Below, piece by piece: positions 1 to 12,399 of a stretch of 64,000 bases of DNA. The notes beneath the pieces were generated by a model that did not search any database, had not been told where the DNA came from, and worked only from the letters and a program-made list of their open reading frames with translations. Position 1 is the stretch's first letter. Every line of letters starts with the position of its first letter. The stretch is from Drosophila persimilis (Eukaryota; Arthropoda; Insecta; Diptera; Drosophilidae). Location: NCBI RefSeq assembly GCF_003286085.1, contig NW_020825288.1, positions 11,408,001-11,472,000 on the forward strand, in the 5' to 3' direction. A program made the position numbers and the translations under genes.

Positions 1-84
1 AGCCGACACACGAAAAAATGCTCAAAAATCTCTGATTTCATTTTAACTTTCGTTTCATTTTCTGGTAGAAAAATTTCTACGCAG

Positions 85-3000
85 TAAAATTGTGCTGTCA
101 TTCCTGGCATTGCTGCTAATCATCAAAATCATCAAGATCAAGTTATTCTGGTTGCTTCCGATCGTCATTGGCGTTGGTGCGGCAAAGAAGTTGCTCCTGA
201 AATTCCTGCTGTTCCTGTTCCCGGCATTGTCGCACCTCTTTAAGTTGTGCTCGCACTACCAGCAATCGTATCATGCACCCCTTAAGTACCACCACCACCA
301 TCACCTAATTGATCATCATCACACGGCAAGTACAAAAGATCGAAATAATATAATTCTTTTATCATTTATCACTCGTTCGGGGTCAGATACCTCAAAAATG
401 GGAACGTCTGATGTGTAGTCTTATACTTTTTTGGTGAAATTTCATTAGCCAGCTTGAGCTTCTAAGCATATTTTGTCTATCCGCCTGCCGGTCGGAAGTC
501 TCTGTTGTTGCTCCACGGAAATTCAATTAGAAAAGTACAAGTACTTTGGCCTCTCAGTAGAAAAGTATTTTCATTGAAAGCACGCGTTAACACATGCTCA
601 GACGCTGACACAGACAGCTCCTCAGCTTGACGTATCGTCAAATGAAATCCCTACCGTCTTTGGTAAATGTCCTCGTTGGCGAGGATTATAGCTGGCTCCC
701 ACCTGAATTTCCCATTCTATGCTCACTTGTCAGAAGAAAGGAGTGCACACGCGTAGATACTCGTATTTATGAGATATTTATATTCGCATTTGAAAATTCT
801 GCTGGATGCAAAACCAGGGCCTGAGGCTTAAGCTCGTCGGGATAATCCGGGTTTCTGTGTTTGCTTATAAAATTCTATCTGGCTTGCAACGGCTTGCGAC
901 TGAGTAAGGTTTTTTAAAATCAGGATTCAATAAAATCAGGAATTTTCCACTTAAAATCCTTAACGGCTGTCACGTAGTCAGGTTAAATTGGGATTAGGCC
1001 GACTATTAATCGATTTTACAGTAGTTAATGGAGAAAACTTGTAACCAAGTAACCAAGGAAGACATGAACGCTCAACATGTTGCTCCATGGAATAAATACA
1101 TTTTTCAAGCGTTGATTGTGGAAAGTTAAGCGAGAAGAATGACCCATACAAATAGAAAGCTGGTAGCTAGACTTCTTTATGGCATTCTCGATTTTCATAC
1201 TCTGGATACCACAGATAATGTGTCTGTCCTTTTATCCAGCCCTGGCCAAAGTCTGCGTAAATTAAATTACTTTGAGTTTGTCATTGCCCAAAAGGAAGTC
1301 TTTTCACACACAAGGACTCATCATAGCTCGACAACCGCTTGACAACCACACGTACAATCTGGGCGCAGCATTTCATCTGTTTGTGATGTGGCAAATGTTC
1401 GTTTGTCACCTCTTTACCAGGAAAACTCAGTTGTCTCTGAAGACAGTGATAGAACCACGAAATATGAGCCGAGCCATGAGTTTGGCCAACAATAAAAACC
1501 ACAAGTAATAAGCAGAATGTGAATCTAAAGCTATAACTACGACTGTCGGTATATCAACATTTCATTCATTATTTACGGCTATTTGGCAGTCATTGAACTG
1601 GGACTAAGGGAGAGATCCCACAGGGAAATATAATGCGTATTATTCGGATACCAGTAGCCCGTACCTACCAGTATTGGCTATAAATAGCCAAAAAATGTCG
1701 TGATGAGAGCACTCCACACGAATAAGAAGAAGCCCTCCAACTCACACACACAACAAAAAAGAGATGAAAAAAAAATGAAAAAAGTTCTGGTGCCACGAGT
1801 TTATTAAATGTCACGCAGAAGCCTTGCAGCATCGACTGCTCCATTACATTTTTCAATTTAAGCTTATCATTGGTTTTTTTTTGTCTACCTCCCCCTTCCC
1901 GTCTGCGTCTCATCTTTAGGTGGTTCCACCATGGCACAGTGGAGAACACCAGTCGGTGCCTGACATTATCTACACTCACCCACCCAAGGGTCATCCATCT
2001 GCGTATCTCCATGGTGCGCCCGTGCACGAGAGCCATGGACCAGGATTCGAGCACTTTGAGGGCGCATGGGAGAACAGCGGCCCGGGACTGGGGTCTGAGT
2101 AAGTTTTTTGCATGGCTTTGGCAGCACTCTATATATCTGTCTTTATCTTTATGTTTATCTGTATCTATGACTCTGTCTTGTCTCTAAACACACATTTCTC
2201 ACTCTCACAACAACAAACCAAAACAACAACAAAAAATCCTTCATCACAATAGATACATAGGCGATATAAATCGCGCTGCACAAATAGAGGATAATCCGCA
2301 TTTATTTAAGCCGAATACGGCGAATGATGCTGGGGTACTGCATGCTTGGGGCCTGGGCACCACACAGACGTATCCTAAACAGCCGCAGAACCATCCACAG
2401 CAGCACCCACAGCAGCAGCAGCAACGTTGGCCTGCCACACAACAGTCCAGGCCACCGACAGCCCAACAGCACAGGCCGCAATTACAACACCAGCAGCAGC
2501 AACAGCAACAGCAGCAGAAATTTCAACAACAATTAAACGCCCAGAAAGTACATGCCTCTAGTCACAGTTTAAATCCATTTCAAAGTCAGGATAAACAAAG
2601 GTATATACATCCTCAGCACTCGCTCAAAACACACAAATCTGTACACACATACGCACACCCATTAATAAGGTCGTAATATACTCGAACTCTACTAACATCT
2701 AACACACCAGGGACCTCTTAAAGTATCCGCACTCCTGAGAAACGCACACTGAATTTTTCATCTCTTTATTAATACACCCAGAGAAAAATCAAATACTAAA
2801 AAGAAGCACACACATATTTAAATTACATATTCGGGGCTGAAGTGCAAACATGGTGAAATTATAAACACTTTAAAATAAATATATGAAGTTTGTTGGAAAT
2901 ATATTTAATTTACATTTTATATGTATTTATTTTAAATATGGAAATATGTAATTTAAGTATGAAAACATTTTACAATTCCCACTCTCGTTGAAAATCTTTT

Positions 3001-6000
3001 GGCATACATTTTTAATTCTAAGTGTAAATATTCAAATATCAGGGTGTTTGTTCTCTCTGTACAAAAAAAAAAGTTTATATTTTATATCGCACAACTGTTG
3101 TGTAGGCGTTATAATCAAAATTGAATGCCGAATTGTATTGCTTATCCATGCCACACAGTCCCAGTCTTATTTCAATATGTGACTCCTCAATCTGTTTTCC
3201 CAGTCACCTTGTGTCCTCGTGGTCTCGGCAGGAGGCACACGCACATGAGAATGTAATTAAAATTTGTTTAATGAAAGCCAAACAACAGACAAGGGCCGAG
3301 AGCAATCATCGTACGAGTAGTTGTAATTTTTGCCAATTACAAAGTCTGCTGACAGGCAAAAAACAAAACGAATAAAGGAAATTGGAGTCACTCTCTAATG
3401 AAACTATTGTGCAGAGACCCTGCTCACATTCCAATTTGTAATACTCCCACTTTGCATGTTACAGCTCAAGGCCAGCTTACACCCAGCCGCATCCGGTATA
3501 CGTTCCAGGACACCAGCAGCCACAGCTAGGACCAGGATCAGGACCCGGAGCAGGACTGACGGCTGCCGCACAGATTGCCGCACAATACGAGCCAGCACGC
3601 AACAATCAGCAGCAGCAGCAGCCACAGCAACAGCACCACCAAAATTTGCAGGAGCCACAACTTTCGGTGCGTATCACATTACAATACCCATTATGTACAA
3701 CGCTTAGATGTACAAACGGAATCTACGAATGTACTGCATTTGTAATTGGAATTCAACATACCCAAAAAAACAAAAAGGAACCTGTGAAATCAGATAACCC
3801 ACACATAAAACAAAGCCTTGGGTTAGACGAGGTTTTGTGTGGCTTTATTTTAAAAGGAAATGGAGAATTTAGGGCACATCCAGCATCCAAAATCCAGCAG
3901 ATTTTAAAATTATAATTTAATTTGAAGCGAGCAGACTAATTTAAGCTCAGAGACAACTCAATTAGAAGGAAATTGAATTTGTATTTTAGTCCGACATCGA
4001 ATCGATTGCAAAGCAAATGTTTGTCATAATATTTTTCTCATCAGAAACAAGCAAGAAAAACAATTTATTTTCCATGCTTTCTCTGTCCCTGCGGAACTTT
4101 CCATTCCATCCCAGATCATTTGGCCAATTTGCTGTGTAGGTCACTGGACTGGGACTCCACTCCACCCACCAGGCATCATTAGTGGCATAGTGCCAACTCC
4201 TATTTGCACAGCTTGACGGGCGTGCAACAGCAGCCACAGCAGCACATTCAATCAAGCGCTGCTGCAGTTTCACTTGTTGTCAGTGTCAGTTCAAACAAAT
4301 GTCTAGACTCCTCTCGTATCTTCATTTATTGACACTTTCCTCAGCTCACAGTGCAAATAGTTTTTCTTGTGTCTGCAAAAGACCCTTACGCAGATGCAAT
4401 TTGTGCCCGCTAGGAAGTTGTTTTTTTTTTTAGTTTTTTTTAGTTAACGACACCATGCAAATTGCAGGGCTGTGCAACGTTTTGCCGCCCAACTGCCGAC
4501 TGACGGTTTTCACTTTCGAGTGTCCAGGCCAGGCCAGAGCGTCATGTGGGCTGTGTCTTCAGACATGTGGCTTGTCAACTAAACCCATAATTAAATTGCA
4601 CTTTGCCATTGCAAAGCCAGGCGGGGCGGCAGCTGTGGCAGGGAAATCCGCCAAGCAAAGCTTGCGAAATGCCCCGCTGTTCACCTTAATTAAATGAGCA
4701 CAGCACACATTGGCCAAGCATGAAATATGATGGGAACTTGTCGGGAAAGTGTGCCTGTAAGCCGTAAACCGTAAGCCACCTAAGAGACCTGTCCGCAGCA
4801 GACGTGATGTCCGTTTAAACGCTAGCCTGGCCGCATGCATGGAAACCCTTTATGACCGACTACAGCCTCAACTCAACATTTTGCTCTCTTACTCCTCCCA
4901 TCCGAAACATAGCCCGAACTTGCCGCCCAGCTGAAAGAGGCCATACGCATTCAGGCTGAGCAGCGTCTGATCCAGCAGCAGCAGAAGATACTCGAGCACC
5001 AGCCGTTTGTGCAGGACGGACAGGTTTGGCCACTCGCCTCACTAATCAGCTTTCATTGTTAATAATTTTCGCTTTTTTTCTCCTAGCCGCTGTATCCGCT
5101 CAACTATGATCCGTTTTATAGTCCCATACTGCTGAAAATCGATAAAATCGTGGAACAACTGGGCGTGAAAAACGACCTGTGCAAGGAGCGCATTGTGTGC
5201 AGCATGTACAAGGATCCAGCCACCTATAGTCCGCACAGCAATTTCGTTTCCGCTGAGCTCAGTCGGTAAGTTTTACGATGGCCAAATGTGGGGACAATGT
5301 AATGCGTTTTATTGCCATTTTATTGCCGTTTTAGTTCTGCGTAAAGTTTTTGTCCCATTTTGTGCTCTAATTGTTACTTGAACATTTATGCAGGCATCGC
5401 AAATTGTAATGTCAGGCAGTCAAAAGGCGCCACCCCATGCTCCATTCATGTTTGAGATCGTTTAGTTCAATGCGTTTGCACTCTGCAGTGAAAACTCTAA
5501 AAAATACTCCCTCTTCCAAGGTCCCCCTTCATCACTTTTCAATTAATAGCCAAGAGCGTGAAAAGAAAGCGTGGCTCTGAGCTCTGAGCTCCGAGCTCCG
5601 AGCGCTCCAAACTCTCTTTCTGAGTGCAGTTTGTCACATAGCAAGTTCGTTGCTGTCTTTTCTCGTCTTCTAATTGAACTGCACATTGCACATGGCCAGC
5701 CAAGCGGAACTGCCTGCCACATGCCTCAAGCGGCAACAAAGCGGCGTGGCGTGGCGTGCCATCAGGGCGTTCCGCCCACATGCCACTAGCCCAGTCAACG
5801 ACTGACACACGGCAATGGGTCATTCCCGAGTCGCTCGAGCATGCCACGGGCCAGATAAATTCGTACTGTTTTGCCGGTTTTCCTTATCGCTCACAACAAT
5901 GAATACCAAAATTGTCATCATTTTGCATGGCTCCCCTAGATAAGTTTTTTGACGAAATTGTGACTGACAGCGACGCCAGGAGATGTGATCTAGGGCCCGG

Positions 6001-7356
6001 GTCCAGACATTGGATGATTTATGAGTCTGTGTGTCCATGACAAGTCATTAATTGAGTGCCCCAAGTGTGCTTAATTGCCTTATCAGGGCTCGACAACAGA
6101 CAATGGCAACGGGCACAGCCTTGGGCTCAGGTTTTTAGCCATTCTAGTTGAAAATTAATTAAAATAAATTGACTTCATGAAAGGCCACGCAACTCTAGTT
6201 TAAAGTGTCCTAACAGTCCGGCTGATTGGCCCTTTGGCGTTGTCAGGTCTCCGGTCTTATCATAATAAAGCAATCATAATTAATTGAAAATGTCCAATGA
6301 TATTCGATTCGATTCGAATGGAAGTTTGATTGAACCTTTAGAATGGATAGCCTAGAACCGCCCGAAGGCAAGTGCTGTAAAATTTAATTGACTGTATTTC
6401 TTTCTCATTTTATTGAAATTTATGCTTCTAACAAGCAAAACTACTGAAAAAGTAATTAAAATTTTCTACTTTTAACGAGGGAAACGGGTAAAAAGGTCGG
6501 GAAAAAGTTTCCTACAAATAGTAAAATGCTTGCAAAAAATCCTTCATATGAATATGAAATGTAATTTTAATGAAAACTTGGGGCAGGGAGGCGACAAAAA
6601 ATAGTTACATTAAAAGTCTGTCAGCATATGCGTCCCGCATCAGGTCACGTCGTCCGCGTTCCCTTTCAACTCCGGAGCAGTCCCTGAATGGGATATCAGT
6701 CTGGCCTTGACTTAGGTACTCCAAAACCCACTCTGCACGACCCACTAGTCACATGAAATCCATTAGCAGAACCGAGGCCAGAGAATCCTACTGAATTAAG
6801 TACTGACAGCGCGCCTACAACTCAGGTCTGAATAGTTGAGTGGGGGGCGTTGATGTAGGAGCAATAGAAGTGGGAGTAGCTACGCCGCGGTGCGCCGGTG
6901 CTGTCTGGCACACAAAAGACCCAGAGGAACGAGACGAGTGAGCCGAAGAAGCAATTAAAGCTGCTTTCGCTGAACCGATGTGTGCCGAAAACTTTAGGGC
7001 GATGTTCACAAGTGCCAAAGTTAATTAGCTAACTTCCTGGCAGCTAACACAAAAACGTTCGTTCGTAGATCTTGGCCTGCAGCTAGGACTGTAGGACTGT
7101 AAAAGCATCCGGCTTGGGAGCATCTGCTCAAAGCACAACAAAAAAAAACGAAAAATTAATTAAACAGGCGAAAAGTTTTTTGGCAAAGAAGTTTATCATT
7201 TGTGTCTGTTGCAGCGATACCAGCGAGCTGGAGCCCGTAACGCATGCGAATGAGGCCGTACGTCGCTTCTATCGGCTCATCCAGGCGGCGCGAGATGGCC
7301 AGGATCAAAAGGATTGCCAGAGTCTCTATCCACAGTGCACAATGCCGGCAAAGTGA
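85..7356 (+). CDS. Osi17: Osiris-like protein, 3' part (probable Osi17)
   Basis: The seven coding exons seen are 85-325, 1920-2098, 2253-2600, 3465-3666, 4913-5023, 5087-5265 and 7215-7356. All join in frame (about 466 residues, TGA at 7354-7356); the 5' exons lie outside the window. The first exon encodes a long hydrophobic block rich in Leu/Ile/Lys and then a His run, the usual layout of an Osiris (DUF1676) protein after its Cys region. Exons 3 and 4 are Gln/Pro-rich low complexity. The last two exons encode a compact region with paired Cys (LCKERIVC, and DCQSLYPQC near the end) that looks like a separate folded domain. Osiris proteins are secretory-pathway membrane proteins of cuticle-making epithelia. 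The name rests on family features and on position before Osi18-20. It could be another gene of the cluster, and exons 2-7 could be a fusion. The intron 326-1919 uses a GC donor. Confidence 0.6.
2772..3064. repeat. AT-rich interspersed repeat, copy 1
   Basis: This stretch in an intron of the first gene aligns by eye with 13906-14270. Both begin with an ACACYCARAGAAAAAT-like end. Both share blocks such as a run matching TTTTACAATT followed by CCACTC and GAAATCTTTTGG, and both end near a Y-rich TTTTCT/CTCTCT tract. It is probably a non-autonomous transposon family. Exact ends and class are not established. Confidence 0.45.
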
Positions 7357-7484
7357 GGCCAAGGCGTGAGGCGGAACGAGTACCAGTACGAGCAACTTTG
7401 AAGTCAAATTTTCCTTGTTAAAATGAACTGTAAATAGGATAATAACGATAGTACCTAAGCATAATTTATTGTAATTTGTTAAAC

Positions 7485-7508
7485 TATTATTTATTTATTT
7501 ATTTATTG
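7485..7508 (+). promoter_or_regulatory. AU-rich element in the 3' UTR of the first gene
   Basis: Four overlapping ATTTA pentamers occur about 130 bases after the stop codon. Such elements often destabilise mRNA. Similar TTTATT-rich tracts follow Osi18, Osi19 and Osi20. No canonical AATAAA was found close by, so the 3' end of this transcript is not fixed. Confidence 0.4.
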
Positions 7509-10500
7509 TAGAGTAAGCGTAAGGGGTTGACCCGTGCTTCATTAATATTCATTCTGATTTTGTTGCAGTTTTTCAACCAATAATATATTGAAACTTACTG
7601 CGGCTTTTGCGGTTCGTACACTCCTTAAATTCCTCACACACGAGTTGTCTCGTACATATGTAAAATTCACTAAAAAAACAATTCACTAAAATACGAAATA
7701 ATGAAATCAGAATATTTATTAATTGCCGGCCAGACAGACCCGGCTGCAAATTCAATTAGTCAATATGAAAAATTGTTATTAGAGAAACCCAAAATGAAAA
7801 AATAAATTGAAATTGTGTTAAATGTCATGTAAAGTAAAATTCATTTTTGGATCACAGCACAGGGTGATGCCAATCCAATCGTAATGTTGGCAATTCCATA
7901 GAACTCTGCTTCAATTTACAGGTTAATAAAATTCGCAGGAAGAGTGCACTTATCCACAGAGACGAAACCGACCAATGCCATGCCCTAAGAATCATCTTTA
8001 AATATACATAATATTTTCAAGATGATTTCTTCGTATAAAAGTCTATTATATAAGCAAATGATTGTGATACCACCATATGGTAAATTTCAAATAAATAAAT
8101 ATTTTACCACTCCTGGGCTTATCAATTTTGCTAAATCAATAATCTTTATCCAAGACAATCTTCATGAAATTTGTTTACTACTAGTATGCCATTCCCATAA
8201 GAGCACTATGGGCAAAAATGGGATCATGTTAGCATTTATTATACATAAGTACATATGTATTACATATTATGTATGTATTAATAAAAATAAAGTTACATTT
8301 TTAAGTTTTACTTTCCATAAATTTTAAATTTATTCCTTTAATTGATTTTTAAAAATGTTTAAAAGTATTATCAAAGCGTTTTGAACTCTAATATGTACTC
8401 AGAACATAGACCAGTTTATAAAATTCTAAACAACAACAAAATTGTATTTATTCCAAAAAAAAAGGGATTTTTTGCCCATAGTACAGTGGCGCAATGAGCC
8501 GACACGCTGAGAAATCACTCACACAGACCAGCAGCTTCAATAATAATACATTTTCTTTGGATGAATCAAAGCGCCAGGGCACAGCAGGAATGACGTCCCA
8601 AAATGTCTTCGCCTAATTGTCGGCTGGCAAACAGTCGAATCCACATGGTTCCCCACTCATTTCCATAAATATATTTATTAGGTAGCATATTGCCATTCGC
8701 GGGGACGGGAAGGCTTTGATGTCCCTAGGGGAATGTCGAGCAAGCAGTGCGCGAACTCATCTGAAAGCTCATCTGAAATTAATATTTATGTAAATGCCAA
8801 GCGCAATTAACACGCAAATGGCAATGCTTTCACTTTTTTCCAACATACAAAAATTCCTTGTTGCCCAAAGAAAAGTAGATAAATAAAAAATCCAAATTAC
8901 AACAAAGAGCGGAAGCATTAAGACTCGTGGGCCCTATGTCTCGGCCCAGCCAACTGCACTGACATCAAAACACCGATTGCCAAATTGGCAGCTCATTAAA
9001 TACCAAAGCAGGCAAAGCACTTCAAGACATACTTCAGTTCCCTCTACGCTCAGCTCCGATATCACACAATTAGGCTCGGCTTCTGTCTTGGCCCACGAAT
9101 ATTTTTCCGCTATTTGAAACCAAGGAAATATATTTTCACGCCAACTGAAGTGACACCCACACACTCTGGATAATTAAGGTCTATACTAAATAGTATCGAT
9201 TACTCACTGGCCAGTGTCAGGGCTCAAGGACAAGTGCTGCTTGAGACAGAACTTGAAAGAGATTCGATCCCCTTTCCGTAGACATCGTTTCTAGCTAATC
9301 GAATACTTACATCCCCAACCCAAGGCCAATCAGAGAATTCGGCAAAGAATAGTACCAATGTCCCATTCATTTGAGACGTTTATTTTAAGAAATAATTTAT
9401 CGGTCTTTCTATTTATGTATTTGCTTAATTTATTCCACAAGAAAATTATTGCATTGGACAACTTTTTTCAAATTACGCCAATGATGCTGATTCACAGTTA
9501 AAGATTGACATAAAGGAACATAAAAATTCAAATTGGGTTTAAATTACGCATGGGATGTTCTTAATATTAAAGGAAATACATAGGGTCCATCTAATACCAT
9601 TATTGGAAGAAACATTGAAGTATTGCTTGAAAACAAATCAGCAGTTTTATTCAACAGTGGCAACATCATAGTGGTACCGCTATCGTCCGCGGATGTTAAT
9701 ATCCTGCTAAGGGAACTACGGCATAAAATTTGTATGGTATCTAAAAATGGACCTCTCCGAAATCCGACTTTTACGAATATCCAAACGGATGCCAGATAAC
9801 CGGTAGACCGACCAGAGCAAAAAGAATAAATAACATAGCTAACAGAAACCACAAAATAAGCGGAAAAAGGTATTCAAATTAGTATCGGTCTGTCTCTTCT
9901 AGCGACTATAAAAACTGTACAATATCAGCTATAAATATGTATACGCACATAAGGAGAAAGTTAATATAAGAGAAAGAAAGCCAGAACATTGTGGGGTCAA
10001 TATCAAATTCTGAAAAGAAAAATTTTAGTAAAGAATATAGCAGTATAATATTTCAAGTCCATGACATCCTCCATACAATCGAAAAAGTACTTTAAGCCTG
10101 AATGTACTTTTTTTTTGAGGAACGGAACTTTTAATACCCTTGCAGCTATATTATAAATAGCCATTCCAAAGTAAAAAGAGTTTGATTAAAACACTCTACG
10201 TCTCGTTGCTATGCCCGTACTATGCTTTAGTACAAAGAGCATTAAAGCCATTATAGATTCTGAGCTAGAACAATTTGTAATTTTTTCCCCTCGTAATATT
10301 AATTGATGCTAGAACTCTGGTAGACTATTGCCTTAGTAGACCTTACCGATAAAGGCTAAATCTTATTGACCCACCTTCTTGGGATGGCTGATGCCTAAAC
10401 ACTCCTGGGGCCAGATTTTATTTCTTTTTTCGTACGAATATAACGTAACGCCAGGATGAAATTACCATATCTAATGGTATACAAAAATTATATGTTGCTG

Positions 10501-11048
10501 GGGACTGCAATTCCGCTGTTCGGTACGAGTACTCGTATCCCAGAAACTACTTATTCGAGTTCCCTGCCAAAAAAAATACCACAGCGTGTCTTCGTCTTGT
10601 ATTTGAATTGAGTTGCGAGGCACGCACCGGACTGCTGGCCACTTGGTTTTACGAGCTTCGTCCGCTATAGCAATGGTGACAGGGGCAGCCCATCGATATA
10701 GAAGCCATCAAATAACTTTCAATTATGTGCGGCATATTATGGCGGGGGTGTTATGATGGAAACCTCTTTGATGAATCCCTCAACAAAGCAAAGAGACTTG
10801 CGTGCCCATAAAATGTTGAGTTGACCCAGTACCATTTCTGGGTGTGCATTTATAGAACCCCAAAACCGCCTCGGAGTACTCCTTCTTCGAGTGCTGCGCC
10901 CTATAGGTGAAACTCTGGTCGGACGGGGGGATAACTTGCGCTTTCCATGGCTTTGACAACAAAGCAAAATGGTCGCTAAAGCTCAAGCCCAAAGAAGAGC
11001 TCGCGCGTACTCTCTGTATACGCATTTCAATTAACAAAGTACCCGACG
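7509..11048. other. Intergenic region between the first gene and Osi18
   Basis: No convincing gene was found in this 3.5 kb. It is AT-rich and holds a short inverted-repeat element at 8205-8482. A stretch at about 10080-10560 has the look of degraded mobile DNA (poly-T tract, short repeated TAC/GTA words), but no element could be named. The longest open frame (9544-9852, minus strand) has no recognisable domain. Confidence 0.5.
8205..8482. repeat. MITE-like element with 14-bp inverted ends
   Basis: ACTATGGGCAAAAA at 8205-8218 is matched perfectly in inverted orientation by TTTTTGCCCATAGT at 8469-8482. The pair encloses about 250 bp of AT-rich, non-coding DNA. Length and structure suit a miniature inverted-repeat element. 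No target-site duplication was resolved by eye and the family is not identified. Confidence 0.4.
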
Positions 11049-11056
11049 TATAAAAA
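11049..11056 (+). promoter_or_regulatory. TATA box of Osi18
   Basis: TATAAAAA lies 120 bp upstream of the Osi18 start codon, which leaves room for a transcription start near 11080 and a short 5' UTR. Osi19 and Osi20 have equivalent boxes. Confidence 0.75.
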
Positions 11057-11175
11057 CCATGCGGTGCCCAGGCGACATTTGCATAACCCATTGAGTCGCC
11101 AACGCGTGCAGACTTCTACTACTACGAGCTGAGAGTTCGGATTCACGCGGATTACTTCAGGTGAAAGCGAAAAGG

Positions 11176-12183
11176 ATGAAGAGCTACGCTTTCTTAATCG
11201 CCGCTGTGACGGCGCTGTCCGCCGCCGCCCAGGGAGCGACCACCCAAACCGAAGTGCCACGGACGCCGCAGTCTGCCGCCCAGCTGGCTCTGGACATGTA
11301 CCACGGCTGCCTCAAGGACCTGAGCGTGTCTTGTGTGCGTCCCAAGGCGATGCGGTGGTTCAATATAGCTTTGCAGCAGCCGGAAGTCAGACTAACTGAC
11401 CGTCTGTCGATTGTCCGCACCACGGAAAAGTCGGAATCGACCTCATCCCGCTCTCTCAATGCCGAAGAGCAAATGTTCGATGACATCGATGGCTATCTGG
11501 GCAGTCATGCCTTGAGAATCCAAGCACCAGAGTACTTCCGTAGCTCCGAAGCCCGTGCGTTGGTGCCCGTCTTTCTGCTGCAGAATGCCCTCACTCAGGG
11601 CGGAGTAGTGCCTCTGGCAGCCGCCAACGAGGGTGAGTCGTAAATCCTGATGAAATATCAATTGGGTAGGAAAACTTTACTCTTTCGTCTGTGTTTAGGT
11701 CGTGGTATGATCCGCAAGGCCATATTGCCTTTCCTACTCGGTCTGAAGCTGAAGACAACTGTTTTGGTGCCCCTGGCCCTGGGTCTGATTGCTTTGAAGA
11801 CGTGGAAGGCGATGACTTTGGGTCTACTCTCGTTGGTGTTGTCCGGTGCTTTGGTTATATTCAAGATTGCCAAGCCCAAGATCGTCAACTACGAGGTGGT
11901 GCACTATCCAAACCACCACCATGTCGAACATGTGGTTCCCCACCACATTGAGCATGTGGTACCACACCATATCGAACATGTGGTTCCACATCACATTGAG
12001 CACATTGTACCCCATCACATTGACCATCATCTGGATCACCATATCGACCATCATGTGGATCTCCCTGTGGAGCATATCGAGCACTTGGAGCATCCGTCGC
12101 CCGCTTGGGACCCGCACGCTTGGGCCCGCTCCTCTCAGGAGCCACAGGATGCTCAGGACCTTGCCTACGCGGGTCAGAAATAA
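11176..12183 (+). CDS. Osi18: Osiris family protein Osi18
   Basis: Two exons, 11176-11632 and 11699-12183, give 313 residues. ATG 11176 is chosen because it begins a clear signal peptide ([20 protein letters not shown]). Then follow a two-Cys region ([11 protein letters not shown], about residues 50-60), the DUF1676 core, and a long hydrophobic segment (about 157-215) that probably spans or hugs the membrane. Next is a His-rich tandem repeat of VPHHIEH type, then a tail with WDP and AQDLAY, typical of the family. The intron splits a Gly codon in phase 1, as in Osi19 and Osi20. Osiris proteins act in the secretory and endosomal system of cuticle-forming cells; the biochemical role is unknown. 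The number 18 comes from gene order before Osi19 and Osi20. Confidence 0.88.
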
Positions 12184-12385
12184 TACTGAAAGATCCCGAA
12201 ACCCGAAATTCGAATTCATAATTATTTATTTGCTCTAATTTAAGTAGTTGAAACGCGAGGGGAGCTTGGCGTTTGGTTTAATTTATTTATTTATTGAAAA
12301 ATGTACAAAACCAAGCTAAAAAAAAGGAAGAAAGCCCAAGGCCAAGTAATTTTGCTCTTTTATCCTTTTGTGTAAATACTTCTGC

Positions 12386-12391
12386 AATAAA
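12386..12391 (+). terminator. Poly(A) signal of Osi18
   Basis: AATAAA lies about 200 bp after the Osi18 stop codon, downstream of an ATTTATTTATTTATTG tract at 12280-12296. Confidence 0.65.
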
Positions 12392-12399
12392 AACCATGC

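Noticed and set aside
9544-9852. 102-codon minus-strand frame, possible receptor or transposon piece
   Set aside because: No family motif; neighbours are degraded AT-rich DNA.
11824-12219. Antisense frames over the Osi18 His repeat
   Set aside because: They are products of the repeat periodicity on the opposite strand.
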